Below, one piece after another: positions 1 through 11,767 of a stretch of 64,000 nucleotides of DNA (position 1 is its first letter; every line of letters begins with the position of its first letter). The DNA comes from Tausonia pullulans. Its lineage: Eukaryota > Basidiomycota > Tremellomycetes > Cystofilobasidiales > Mrakiaceae. The notes beneath the pieces were generated by a model. It did not search any database. It was not told where the DNA came from and saw only the letters and a program-made list of their open reading frames with translations. The translations under genes and the position numbers were made by a program. The stretch is taken from positions 1-64,000 of the forward strand of contig OX637637.1 of the NCBI GenBank assembly GCA_951802195.1. Direction: 5' to 3'.

Positions 1-206
1 CCTACCGACCCAACCTACCGACCCAACCTACCGACCCAACCTACCGACCCAACCTACCGACCCAACCTACCGACCCAACCTACCGACCCAACCTACCGAC
101 CCAACCTACCGACCCAACCTACCGACCCAACCGACCCAACCTACCGACCCAACCTACCGACCCAACCTACCCAACCTACCGACCTACCGACCCAACCGAC
201 CCAACC
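1..206. repeat. 13-bp minisatellite array (CCTACCGACCCAA)n
   Basis: Ten perfect head-to-tail copies of a 13-bp unit occupy 1-130. About seven further copies, several missing the CCTA or CCGA part, run on to 206. Purity falls from left to right, so the array is probably longer outside the window and decays towards its edge here. On the minus strand the unit reads TTGGGTCGGTAGG, which is not a TTAGGG-type telomere repeat. The array starts exactly where the coding frame of the adjacent MFS gene stops making family sense. Confidence 0.95.
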
Positions 207-645
207 AGAACATAGGTGCGGCCATTGAGTACTGATTGCCAACAAGATGCATAGCATCATCCATGCCGAAGACCTTAGCATAATTTAGAGCGGTCTTGTC
301 GAGGTATTAAATCGTTTGAGTGACGAGAAAGAGGGGAAGGAGGAGAAAGTCGATGCGGCAGAGAATCGCCTGTGAGGGAGATCGGGTGGGCCCATCAGTT
401 TTCAGGCCCGGTTTGAATACATTATGGATTTTTTACACTCTCACTTTGTTTTGGGCCGGTGTGATCGCAGCCATGTTTTGAGAAGCTTTGTAGGCGGCCT
501 CTCCGACGTTGTCGCCCTCGTCCTCTTCGGTGATAGCTTCAGGGCCATCAGCACGCTCGATGTGATATGCGAGGTTCTTTTCGCCCTGGAGTTTCGACTC
601 CACAGTGGAGAGATCAGAGTCTTTCCGGTACAGGGTAGTGGACAT
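207..645 (-). CDS. Anion:cation symporter (Dal5/allantoate-type) MFS transporter, 5' part only
   Basis: This is the N-terminal part of a plasma-membrane transporter of the anion:cation symporter family, which takes up allantoate, nicotinate, vitamins or similar organic anions. Exon 1 (445-645) gives a hydrophilic tail rich in Asp/Glu. A 75-nt intron (370-444, GTGAGA donor, CACAG acceptor) joins in phase to exon 2. Exon 2 encodes the family signature: a CRIDFLLLPLFLV-like first membrane segment, then QYLDKTALNYAKVFGM, then HLVGNQYS at the entry to the second segment. After FWLG the frame enters the 13-bp array and soon stops. Either the gene is truncated by the repeat, or the repeat lies in an intron and the rest lies left of the window. 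Substrate cannot be told. The second family member is at 14179-17061. Confidence 0.8.
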
Positions 646-2562
646 GTTGAGAGAGTCTGAGAGATAAACTTCGAGACGTCAATAAAAGAAGGAGAAAATG
701 TCGGCAGTCATGGATGGGAGTCCCTTACTGTCGTAGTTAAACATTGGTGTAGGGATCAATGAGAAGAATACAGGTGGAGTTGTGAACTTTGTCGCCAGAA
801 AAGAGGAAAAAGTGGCGCCGAAGTCAGAGGACGATGAAAGTCAATAGAGGAAGTGGTGTGGGAAGGAGATCTGGTTGGGAAGAAGGCAGCGGTCTAAGAA
901 CTGGAAGAGTGAATAAGTGGAATTGGCAGGAGAGCTCCGAGTCGATGCTGGTAGTTCCTGTCTTTTTCGAAAGATCCATGTACAAACGGCCGACTTCCCA
1001 TAAGGCCGATCAGGTCCATCCCCGGAGGGGATCTTCGGGCCTCCAGCCCAGCCGCCTTGGAAGGTGCCCCGCCCTGACCAAACACTCGTTCGTCCCCAGA
1101 AAGGTTACCACCTCCAACCATCATGCATGAAGAGACTCCACTCGCTAATTCACAAACTCTCCGTAGCTTATACGACGACGATCAGCAATGCATGTATCAA
1201 TCCTCAAGCTATGAAAGAGGGGTTTGACAAACCGAGATCCTCAACCGCTTCCTCTGGATGTTCACAGCCTGGAAGATCTGAGGAGGGCGGTAAGAGGAGG
1301 GCAAAATGGCCGATCTCTTGGCAACTGTCCTGATGCGGACTTCGGACCGGATCACCCGCGCCCGAGGCCGGTCGGTTCTGTTGCCTTTGGCCTTTCATTC
1401 CTCACCTAAAGCAGTGTCAACAATTTCTCCGCTGTCAGGAGTAGGAGGCGCGAGTGAGAAAAGCCAAGAAGCCAGGACGGTGAAGCATTGGTCCTAATGG
1501 TTACGCAGACGCGCTGCACGAATGAACCGCTTTCTGATCGGACCTCCCTACATGACCGACGGCCAATGATGGCGAACGGATTTTCGCCCGCTTCCTCCCT
1601 CTTCAGGGGAGAAGCAGGGAAGCCGAAGAAGGCCAATTGCCGAATGGGTACTCTCTTGTGAGCAGAAAGTGCGGTGAGGAGGTATGCGAAGGAGAGCCAT
1701 CATCGGGTTTCATAGGGATTCGCTCTATGCGTAACACTGGAAGGCCTATCCTGTTAGGATTGTCACAAGGGTCAAGGGCTAAGGATGACAGGTGATAAGG
1801 GGGGGGGGGGCGCAGGTGGAATAGTAGACTGAAGTGCTGGAGGTGACACGGGCTCGTTTCGAGGTCGTGGGCAAGTTTGCCGAGTCCAAAATGATAGTCA
1901 GAGTGCAGAACAAAAGTTCACGATGAACTGAGCGTCCTATGGACAAATGATGAGAACAAGGGAGTGATACAAACTTGAGAAATCAAAGAGTATGGGACAG
2001 ATGAGACAAGGGAGGGATCAAGGAATAAAACGCTGATCAAGCAAGGAAAGGGCTATACTGGCGCCGCGTTGATCAGGCGCAGGGTCAAGGTGGCAAATTC
2101 GCGAGGGGCGAGCGGAAATGATGGATCCAGCCCGAACTCATGAAAGCGAAATCCTTGCGGAGGAGTTTAAGTTGGTTCTCCCAGTATTGAACTCGGGGAA
2201 GCCCATGTGGCTCCTGTAAGCAAGTCGGTCATCGGGCTCTTGCTCCGCAAGAGATACGTTCAACGCACCCTGAAGAAAGATGGTAGAGTTAGCGAGCCGA
2301 TAGTACGAGTCGATGCTGCGCGAAAATTTAGCACTCTTCCTTCATAAGAGACTCAGGGAGACGAATCACATTCAGCGAAGGTATGTCGCTCTTCCCTTTC
2401 AATGATTGTTCATCCTCTCAAGCATCATCGACGACCTAAGCCTTCCGCCATCATTGACCTCTGCCATCCAATCCTTGAGCTCCTCCACGCTCTAAAGATC
2501 GGTAAGCCCTTGTTAGCCAACCGATCGACCGAACCTACGAGCCAAAATGCATTCATCTTTTT
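646..2562. other. Intergenic stretch, no supported gene
   Basis: This lies upstream of the minus-strand MFS fragment and downstream of the minus-strand oxoprolinase HyuA gene. Both strands hold only short open frames (up to about 115 codons) with no recognisable domain and no joinable exons. It contains a run of about a dozen G at 1800-1811. The 646-1000 part should include the MFS promoter. A possible extra exon of the HyuA gene near 2399-2500 was considered and not adopted. Confidence 0.6.
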
Positions 2563-5500
2563 TCACGGCCTCCCCGCCACCATTGACGCAGCCGGTACAA
2601 CGCTAACCTGCTTAGAAAGCTCAATGAGAAGCGAATCCGACGTGACAAAAGCTTTGGCGCCCGGGATCTGGAGAAAGAATGATGATCAGCGTAGCCTAAA
2701 AGCGAAAGTAACTTTGGACCAACGACGACGATGGTCTGCGTCTGATCGATAATCATGGCAGGCCTGTGAAAAGCGCGAATTAGCCGAATCCATAAGGATC
2801 AAAGCTCCCTTCACTCACCCCCCGACCACCTCGGCCTTCTTGAGCTCGCTAAGGAAGTAAACAGGCGTTTTCTCGTTACGCCCCTCCTTAAAGTACACGC
2901 TAGTTGTCCTTTTGCACCGCTCCTCGGCTTTGACGAACTTGAATGCTGATGCACCACCAAGTTCCTCGAACTCCTCCAATGGCGAAGGAGGCAGCGTCGA
3001 ATACGTTTTGCCAACGCCCCGGACTCGGATGTCGTCGATCGTGATAGTTGTCTGAGGAGCAAGGACATCAGCAAAACAAAGGCTGAGAGCGAGCCTGCAC
3101 CCACGTTCTCCAGGTTGAAGCCAAACTCCTGCCGGTACTCGCTCCTAAACGCCGCTTCAAATTCAAGCGAGTCGGTCGGCTGAAGCGTCATGATGCTGGT
3201 GTCGGTGCCCGTGTATCTGCACAACAAAGGTTCAGTGAACATTCTACACAAGGAAGGAGGGAAACACACCGCATGTTGAGGAACCGCTCAACGCGAATCT
3301 TGTCCTTGTCGAAGCCTTGCTTTTCAAGTGCCTTCCGAACCTTTGTCTCCAAACCGTCGAGTCGCTTGAGCAGCGTCGGTAGTGTCTTTTCCTTGGAGTA
3401 AACGTCGGAGCACGGCTCCTGGAGCTCGTGCACCCGGTCGGCGAGAGCAAGGCCATAGGCAGACAGGACGGAGGAGAAACGGTGGATGACGATGCGGGAG
3501 ACGCCGAGGGATTGCGCTGAAAAAAAAAAGGATGAGCGGAGGCGAAGAAATGCCGAAGAGATATATGTCCCCACCGATCTCGCATGCGTGCTGACCGCCG
3601 GCGCCCCCAAATGAAGCGAGACTGAAAATGGACATCAGTGAGTGATCATAGATCGTAAGATGGCTTCTCACATGTGTTTCGAGAGATCAAACCCGCGGGC
3701 TTCGGTGAGAGTTCGTATGGGTCGCGCCATAGTCTCGTTCGCAATCTATGGGTCCACACTCGCATTAGTCGCATGTCCACACACTCCCGCCACATCCGCT
3801 GCTCACCTTGACAAATCCATAAACAAGCTCGTCCATGCTGCCCTCCCACCCAGTCTCGCGAACGATCGTTTCACGGAGCTCCTTGAACGCCACCTCGGTC
3901 GCAGCCGGGTCAAGCGCCTCGTTCTCCCTCGGGCCGAAGCACTTGGGGAAGAACGAGGGTAGGATGCGGCCGAGGAAGAGGTTGGCGTCGGTGAGAGCCA
4001 GGGGCCCGCCTTTGCTGTTGGAGGCTTCAGCGAGAGGAGATCACCGAGAGAAAGCTGCTCGACTGACCGGTAGCAAACTGGGCCAGGGTGGGCACCAGCC
4101 GATTCCTGAACAAGAGAAGATCAGCAACACTTTTCGAAAAGCCAGCAGGGCAAGAACGAACGGGACCGGCGTGAAAGAGGCCGTCACGAAAGGTCAGGCA
4201 CGATCCTCCTCCAGCGGCAACCGTGTTGCTATGAAGAGCGGGCGGGAGTCAGCCTGGATCGAAGCTAGCGTTCGAATCGCTCACATGTCCAGCTGAGGGC
4301 TTTGAATCGCGACGCCCGCGGTAATTGTCTCGTAGACGGTCTCGAAGCGACCGGCGAAGCGTGAGACGTCCGTTGAGGTCCCGCCGACGTCAAGACCAAT
4401 GATCGGAGGCGGGTTTTTCTGCGTGGCGGCATAAGCAGTAAGAGCGCTGAAGCAAAGAAGTCAGCGAGCAAGTCTGCTTCAAAGAACAGAATGGCACACG
4501 CACAATCCGACGACGCCCCCGGCTGGGCCGCTGAGAAGAGAGCGGAGACCTGAAAAGTTGTCGTGATCCAGCAAGCCACCTGTCATAAGAGTATCAGCCA
4601 TCTGCCCATGACTTCCCCAATGCAGGCGCACCATCGCTGCCCATAAATTCGACCCGCATTCCATCGTTGCTTCCGTCGGCCGGGAGATCAAAGCCGTTGA
4701 AGAAGCCGTCGAGGTACTCGCGGAGGACCGGGGTGAGGTATGCGTCGGCGGTTGATGAGATGCCTCGGGGGACGGCCTTGATCATACTATCGTCGAACGA
4801 GTCAGGAAGGCGCGAAAGAGAGCAGAGAGAAGGGGCGAACGCACGGAAGGAGCTGCGATGAAAGGGAGATGTGCTCAAAGCCAATCTCACGAGCCAGTTT
4901 GCCGATGAAGAGCTCGTGGTCTGGTGAGGGCTGCGTTAGCGGTCTTTTCGTGGTATTCGACTCGCCTACGCACCGGGGAAGGTGTAGCTGTGAATGAGAA
5001 CGACCGATAGAGAGCTGATTCCCGCGTCGAAGATTTGCTGCAGCTGCTTCCTGAGCGGCTCAGCCTCTGAAGGAGTACTAAATAAGCGTCACAGCCTCAG
5101 GAAGATGATGAAAATACGCACCAGGCTCCTTAAGGATCCGCACGCCTTCGCCACTCAGGCCACGAACGACCTTGCCCTCGCCCTTCCAGGTTGTGCCGTC
5201 CTCGGCCCATCCCTCGTCGCTGATGCCCTTTGGGTCCGAGGTGAACCCGACGAGGGTGACGCGCTCGTCAACCTCGACAACCTGTTCGTACAGCATCGGC
5301 GGGCGCTCAATCGCAAGGTCGAAAATCTTGGGCCGGGTTTGGTTGCCGATGAGCAGGAGGTCCTGAACAGTCGAGCGGATTGTCAGCATGGATTGCGCGT
5401 GCAGAACGACAGCGGTGGGCAGACCTTGAACCCCCGGGTAACAAAGAGCGCCGTCCGAGAGCCCTTGCGCTCGAGCAGGGCGTTTGTCGCGACTGTCGTC

Positions 5501-5932
5501 GATAGCCGGATCGATTCTGTGGGCGGGCGAGTCGTAGGACGAGATTTAAGACGGATTGACGCATTCGAAGTCGCTGCATGACCCACCCAGCTTGTCCGTC
5601 TTGAGCTTGACGCCTCTCGGATGGGACTTGCCCGTCGCGGCCTCGAGGATCCGTCGGATGCTGGCGGCAGGTCATCGGAAGGGCGTACGTTGCGATGGTC
5701 AGTCAGCGGGCAGCAAGGAGAGCAGGAGCTCCAACGCGGCCACTCACCCCTCCACGGGCGCGTCTTCATACGAGCCCGGATCCTGGGAGAGAAGCTTGAC
5801 GACGAGCTGCTTCCGCCCATCGACGACATCCGCGTCAGCAGGATCGTCAGACGGCCAGGACGCGTAGAGGTCGCAGAAGGTTCCGCCGCGGTCGGCGCAG
5901 ACGCGGATAGAGTGAGGGGGGATCTCAAGCAT
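2563..5932 (-). CDS. 5-oxoprolinase, HyuA half (separate gene)
   Basis: This is the N-terminal (hydantoinase A) half of ATP-dependent 5-oxoprolinase, the cytosolic enzyme that opens 5-oxoproline to glutamate in the glutathione cycle. Exon 1 (5748-5932) carries the nucleotide-binding start [19 protein letters not shown]. Further short exons give [20 protein letters not shown], then MGSDGAPA, then [14 protein letters not shown], then [18 protein letters not shown] (second phosphate-binding segment), and [15 protein letters not shown]. The C-terminal beta domain ends with [13 protein letters not shown] joined across an intron to [19 protein letters not shown]. The gene is complete for HyuA and stops there; no HyuB domain follows on this strand. 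About ten introns of 45-75 nt are implied. The extreme 3' end is uncertain: stop taken at 2563-2565. It is head-to-head with the HyuB half at 6101. Confidence 0.88.
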
Positions 5933-6100
5933 GAAGATGGGAGGCCGAGAGGAAGAGGAAGTGACGAGATCAGACCGAGATGGCTTGCAAACCGAGAGCG
6001 AGGTAAGAGGAGGTCAAGACGATGGTGGTCGGAGGAAGCCGACTCTCCCTCCTCCCTCGTGCTCGTTCTCTCGCCAACCACCATCAATCAGCCCTCAGTC
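5933..6100. promoter_or_regulatory. Shared bidirectional promoter of the two oxoprolinase halves
   Basis: Only 168 bp separate the start codon of the HyuA gene (minus) from that of the HyuB gene (plus), so both promoters and 5' leaders must lie here or overlap the opposite gene. The plus-strand side near 6050-6090 is CT-rich, like other leaders in the window. No TATA box or named factor site was recognised. The layout would allow co-expression of two subunits needed in equal amounts. Confidence 0.6.
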
Positions 6101-9100
6101 ATGTCCTCTCCGGAGTGTTCTTCTTCAGATGTCGACCCGATCGTGCTCTCGCTCTTCCAGTCGCGCTTTATGAGCATCGTAAGTACAGATGTTGCATCAT
6201 CTCGCTCGCCTCCACATCTGAGCTTGCTCGCCCCCGCTATCTATCAACAACCCACAGGCAGAGGCGATGGGACGCAGCCTCCAGCAGACGGCCATCAGCA
6301 CCAACATCAAGGAGCGCCTCGACTACTCGTGCGCCCTCTTCGGACCCGAGGGGGACCTCGTCGCCAACGCTCCGTTTGTCCTTGCTGCCTAAGCTCCATT
6401 TGCAAGTTTGCCTGTTTGCCCGTCCGGTGCTGAGACGTCGCTCTGCACGCACAAGCTTCATCCCGGTTCACCTGTACGAGCTCTCTCCATGGTCCAGTAC
6501 CGAGAGGCGACCCCTGTTGACTCGTTCGATGCGCATGCATGTCCTATTGATCCCAGTGGGAGCATGTGCGTCTGCTCTCACCCCCGCCGCCCAGATGGAG
6601 TGCACTCACCCGGGCTCCTCTTGTAACAGGTCTTTTGCCGTCAAGCATCAACTCAAGCTCCACAATGACTCGCTCCGTCCTGGTGACGTCCTCGTTACAA
6701 ACTCGCCTTCGGCCGGCGGATCGTCAGTCGCGTCTCTCCCCTATCCTCTTGCAACTTCCCCGTTCTGACATGCCAGGTTCTCAGCCATCTTCCCGACATC
6801 GTGCGTGTCCTGCGCTGCTTCACGTCTCCACTATCTGACTTCCCTCCTCCAGACCGTCATCACGCCGGTCTTCTCCACTCCCAATGAAGCCGGTGAGAAG
6901 CCTTGCATCATCTTCTTCACTGCCTCCCGCGGCCACCACGCCGACATTGGTGGCATCCTTGTCGGCTCGTACGTCTCAAAGCTCGCTCTTTCATCTTCAG
7001 GCTCTAACGCAACGCCCGCACCTTTCCAGAATGCCCCCGACCTCGACGGCGCTCTACCAGGAGGGTGCGCAAATCGTCTCGCTCTTCATCGTCCGCGACG
7101 GCGTCTTCAACCGAGACGAGCTCTACCGGCTCATGGTCGAGGAACCGGCCAAGTTTGACGGCTGTTCCGGCTGCAGATGCTTTGGAGACGTCGAGAGCGA
7201 CCTGAAGGCGGTGAGTCTCGGTCACCAGGGGAAGCAGAGGAAAGCTGACTCTTTGCTTCCAGCAAATCTCGGCCAACCACAAGGGCGTGCAGCTGATTGA
7301 CAAGCTGGTTGAAGAGTACACTCTCCCCGTAGTCCATGTTCGTCCTATCTCGATACTTACTTGACGGCTTGAAACTGACTCTACTCGTCCTTTCAGGATT
7401 ACATGGTCAGCCTCACCATCCGCATCGCCTCCAGTGCTCGCGCTAACACATCCAAAAGGGTCACGTCCGAGACAACGCCGAACTCGGCGTCCGCGCTCTC
7501 CTTCGTCGAACTGCTAAGAAGCTAGGCCCGACGCTCGAGGCCCTTGACTACATGGACGACGGCTCGCCGATCCAGCTGAGAATCACCATCGACGCCGAGC
7601 TGGGAAGCGCGATATTTGACTTCGAGGGTGGGTTTCCCTCTTGGCCCCTTTAGCGGACGAAGCTGAACTTCTTTTGCGTGCAGGCACTGGGCCCGAGATC
7701 AGAGGTTCGAGAACTGCTCCGCAAGCATGGAGGACTCAAGGTTGACCCTTCTATGCTCAGGCTGCTGGAACGCGCCCATGTCAGTCTGCCACGCCGCCAT
7801 CATTTGTATGTCACTCCTTCCCCTTTTCTCAGCTATATCTCCTCGTTATTTGACAAACTCCTCCTCCCAGATTGCCTCCGCGCCCTCTGCGCAGTCGACA
7901 TGCCCCTAAACGGCGGCTGCCTCGCCCCGATCGACGTCCGCATCCCCAAGGGATCCCTCCTTCAGCCGAGCGAGGAGGCTGCCGTCTGCGGAGGGAACGT
8001 CCTAACGAGCCAACGCATTACGGACGTCGTCCTCAAGGCGTTCAACGCGTGTGCTGCATCGCAGGGTGAGTGGGCCTGAACGCCGTACATGGCGTGAGGT
8101 TGAATGCTGACTCGTGTGGAACTAGGGTGCTGCAACAATCTTGTGTGTCCCAGAATCTTCTTATGAGATGCGGAGGACTGACAGCTGTCGATTCCTAGAC
8201 CTTCGGCATGGGCGGCAGGAACGAGACTACGGGCGAGGTTGAGCCAGGATGGGGCTACTACGAGGTGAGAGGAAAAGCTTTTATTCTGCTTGCAAGCGGT
8301 AGAGCTGATATACCAACATGTAGACGATCGCCGGCGGCAGCGGAGCAGGTCCAAGCTGGAAGGGAGTGAGTAGCGAGCGTTTCGCCTCCTTCAGTTTCAC
8401 TCACACATTTGCATCTCTCAGACGTCAGGGGTTCACGTGGCAATGACGAATACAGTCAATTTACCTTTTTCGCTATTTCATGCCATCTTGTTGTCAATTT
8501 TGGCTGACTTCTTGCTTTGCACACAGCGCATCACCGATCCAGAGATTCTCGAGCGCAGGTGGGCCCGCACTCCCGCTCTTCCCTACCCCCCCCTTCCCCC
8601 ACCCTTTTTCCTTTATTTTACAATTGCTGACGCCTCACCTACTCGCTCTTCGTACTCCTAGGTATCCTGTCCTGCTGCATCAGTTCTCCATCCGCGAGGG
8701 CTCTGGCGGCGCAGGTCATAACCCTGGAGGTCCGTTTCTGCCCACTTTCTCTCTTTCCTTACCTTCCGTCTCGTCCGGATCTGACAACTACCTCCCCTAT
8801 GACAGGCAACGGTGTGATTCGTGAAATGGAATTCACCGAGCCCCTACAAGTCTCGATTCTGTCCGAGGTGCATGATCAATCTGCCCGTCCTTGACCGTTG
8901 CACCCTGCTCACTTCTATCCCAATAGCGCCGCGTCCACCGGCCCTATGGCCTTGAGGGCGGTTTCCCTGCCTCGTCTGGTCTCAACCTCTGGGTCAAGGC
9001 TCCCTCCTCGACGCCAGTCTACTCGCTCGCCCCGGCCGAAGGCAGCCGTATCATCAACATTGGCGGCAAAGCTACTGTTAAGATGGGCCGTGGTGATCGC

Positions 9101-9241
9101 CTTGTGCTGCACACACCTGGAGGAGGTGGCTGGGGCAAGCCTGGTGAAGGCGACGAGCCGGCAAAACAGGAAAAGCGCAAGATCGAATGGCAGGGGAGGG
9201 GATCGCTGGTTGAGCGGGCGGCGAAGCAGGGGGAATGGTGA
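6101..9241 (+). CDS. 5-oxoprolinase, HyuB half (separate gene)
   Basis: This is the hydantoinase B half of eukaryotic-type 5-oxoprolinase, which couples ADP release to ring opening. Exon 1 (6101-6178) encodes a short leader and [15 protein letters not shown]; exon 2 begins at 6258 with [19 protein letters not shown]. Spliced exons then give [165 protein letters not shown] and the glycine-rich [12 protein letters not shown]. All order and spacing match the second half of animal and fungal OPLAH/OXP1. Intact and about 650 residues. The leader [11 protein letters not shown] replaces the linker that joins it to HyuA in the usual fused enzyme. Confidence 0.9.
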
Positions 9242-9877
9242 GTATTGCGGCTGGAAATTCGACGCCTGTGAGCAGTGAAAGGGGGGAGTTTGGATGGGTG
9301 TGTGCGCGTTGAAGTATGTCGCTTTAGGTAGAGGACGCACGCCCAGCCATTCTTTGCTTTTTAATGACCTCGACTGCTTGGCGGGGCGCAGCAAGTCTTG
9401 TTTGTTGTCTTTAGTCTCTGTTGGGAGCGACTCCGTGAGCGAGCGAATCCATAAGAAGCTCACGAATGGGTCTCTTCGATGCGCGCGCGCGCGCAACTTT
9501 GCCTCCATCGCCTGCTCACCCTCAGCCTGTCCTACCTGTCAATAAGGATTCCCTTCGTAATCTCATTACTCGCTCATACTGTTTTTTTTTTTCGTTGCGG
9601 GCGGACAATCACACCGCTGGTGTCGGAGGGTTCGGCAAGCTTCAAGGTTGGCACACGGTGTGTCTGGCTGGTTCCAGTTGGCTTATTCCAAGGGCAAACA
9701 CCCAAACAACCCCCACCCTCATCCCATCCTCTCCCTCCTTCCCTCTCGTCCAGCCACTCTTTCTTCTCCTTGCTCATACGACAACACACTCTCTCTCCTC
9801 CTCTTCCCCCCTTCCTCTCTTGCTTCTCCTGGAGTCGACTCTCCTTCAACAAGACCCTCTTTCTCTCCCCTCTTTAC
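9242..9877. other. Intergenic region with CT-rich leader of next gene
   Basis: The first half is the 3' flank of the HyuB gene. It includes an alternating GCGCGC run near 9481-9492 and a T tract near 9583-9592. The second half (about 9720-9877) is a strong CT-rich tract, as found before other start codons here, and probably holds the promoter and 5' UTR of the membrane-protein gene. Overlapping open frames on both strands have no domain content. Confidence 0.6.
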
Positions 9878-11767
9878 ATGACGTCTCTCCCGCGCGCAAC
9901 CCCTGCCGCCGTCCGTCGAAGGCACCGCCGGGCCGCCCTCCTGGCTGCCACCGACGTCACCGATGAGCAACCCGCCCCGACAGCAGCGGCTGTCTATGTT
10001 GACGAGGCGATCCTTATCGAGGCCAGGCAGCTCCAGTACACGACCGTCCAATCGACGATCGCCGACTCGGAGGTTGGGGGGGCGTGAGTTTCGCTTTCCC
10101 TTCTCCGTCTTACTCAACGCGCGTCGCTCTCTCGCTGATGCTGCCTGCTTTTGCCCTCCCGGCTGCCTCACCTCCGCTTGCTCTTCCTACAGCACTAAGG
10201 CTAAGATCCGTGCGTGTCTCTTTTGCTCCCTGCGGTGTTGTCGCACGGGACGGAGAGCGAGAAGAGCTGCTCGACGTCGTTGCCGCCCTCCCCCACGTCT
10301 GGCGTGGCTTGGCAGCAAAGCTCACCCCAAGCCTTCTCCCTCCCTGCCTTTTCTCTTTCTCCTCCAGCCATCGGCTCGGTCGTCGGAGGTGTCATTGGCG
10401 GAGTCGCCATCGTCGTCCTCGGAGCCCTACTCACCTGGTGGTGGATCGCCAACAAGCCAAAGGTGTGTTTCGCCCGCCCATCCAACACAACAACGCTCCT
10501 ATCTGCTCTCTATCTCTCCCTTCTTGGTCTCAGCCACCAGCTGACCCGTGTCCATGCATCTTCCCACAGGCCCAGCCCCCCAAGAAGCAGAAGCAATCTC
10601 TCCCGCGTGTCGGAGCCGGAGTCGTTCCGCGTGAGTTGGCCCCCTCTTTCTTCTACGACCCCTATCCCTTGTCACCCTTGTCGATCCCCCTCGTGCTAGG
10701 AGCCAAAACCACGTTCAACAAGTAGCTGACAGTTTGGCCCCCCAGCTCCCGTCTCATCCCGGACGAACGCAAAGTCTATCAAATCCAGTGGGGTGTCCAT
10801 CGCTTCCTCGACCGGTGAGAAGCATGCCCTCGGGTCATATCCTTCCTCCTCCAGCGCGCCCGGCCCTCAGAACCGCTCGACATCAGCGTCTTCCACCACC
10901 GGTCTCCTTCCGACGCTCAACACAACCGCCGCGAACGCCGCCGTCTCATCGCCGCCCATCAAATCCCCCACGCGCGCCGCTACTCGCGCTCCTAGGGGAG
11001 CTGCCGCTGCTGGTGAGGGTGGCCCCAAGCAGCACAAGCCGTCGCCTCTCTCGTCGAATCCGCCCATCTCGCCGACAACGCCCGAGCCGCCCAAGTGGGG
11101 CCAAATGCCGTTCCACAACAAGACGCCCTCGGCATCGGCGTCGAGCGCCGTGTCGTCGATGACGATCTCGCCGTCCAACTCGCAGTCGCCGCTTCACCAG
11201 CCTACAACCCCAGATGCAGCATACAGCAGGGTGGGCCCCTCGTCACCGTACGACCATGACGGCCGGGAGGACCTCCGGCAGCAGCCGTACGACGCGGACG
11301 CACCTCCTTTCTCGAGCTACCGCCCATTGAGCGAGACGCAGTCCTACGGCAGCCGTGCGGCCTTCCTCTCGCCTGGATCGAGCCCGGCGCTTGGCCCCAA
11401 CCAGCGCAACAGTGGCAGGCATTCCCACCGGCAGAGCACACAGAGCGCTCTCTCAGCCGACAGCCAGTACTCGGACAGCACCAACACCCACGGCGGCAGC
11501 GGAGCGTACCCCCTTCGACGGCAGGGGGCGCCCTCGGGCGATTGGGGGGATGCATACGGTGGGAGCAGGCGTACGGCGAGGGAGAGCGAGGATTACTACG
11601 GCACGTCTGGCTACGACCTCGGTGGGGCTGCGGAGGGTCGGGTCGAGTACGGGCAGGCGTACGGCGGGGGTGGCAGCAGCAGCCAGCCGCAGAGGCGGAC
11701 GTCGCAGAACGGCTACGACGTCGACAGCTACTATCGGCCCAACAGCAGTGCTGGAGGTGGCCCTTAG
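9878..11767 (+). CDS. Single-pass membrane protein with long Ser/Tyr/Gly-rich tail, function unknown
   Basis: The spliced frame gives about 450 residues. The N-terminal part of about 75 residues is basic at first (RRRHRRAALL) and then polar, with no clear signal peptide. A small exon near 10193-10209 joins it to one strong membrane segment, GSVVGGVIGGVAIVVLGALL followed by TWWWIANKPK. The cytoplasmic part starts with a basic stretch (PPKKQKQSLPR) and is then low-complexity: Ser/Pro-rich to about residue 300, later Tyr/Gly/Asp-rich near the stop. Introns use GTGAGT/GTGCGT/GTGTGT donors and the frame is kept through all of them, which supports a real gene. The layout resembles SKG6/Mid2-like surface proteins, but there is no sequence match I can name. 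The start was chosen as the ATG after the CT-rich leader. Confidence 0.7.

Noticed and set aside
1-206. Telomere at the left edge
   Set aside because: The 13-bp unit is not a known telomere repeat and its orientation and composition (CCTACCGACCCAA) do not fit TTAGGG-type ends; an interstitial or subtelomeric minisatellite is the safer description.
789-1398. Several open frames of 60-115 codons in the left intergenic region
   Set aside because: They overlap each other on both strands, show no family features and cannot be joined in phase.
2399-2500. Possible additional last exon of the HyuA gene (VEELKDWMAEVNDGG frame)
   Set aside because: Donor and acceptor can be drawn, but the HyuA domain is already complete before it and the added residues match nothing known; stop at 2563 preferred.
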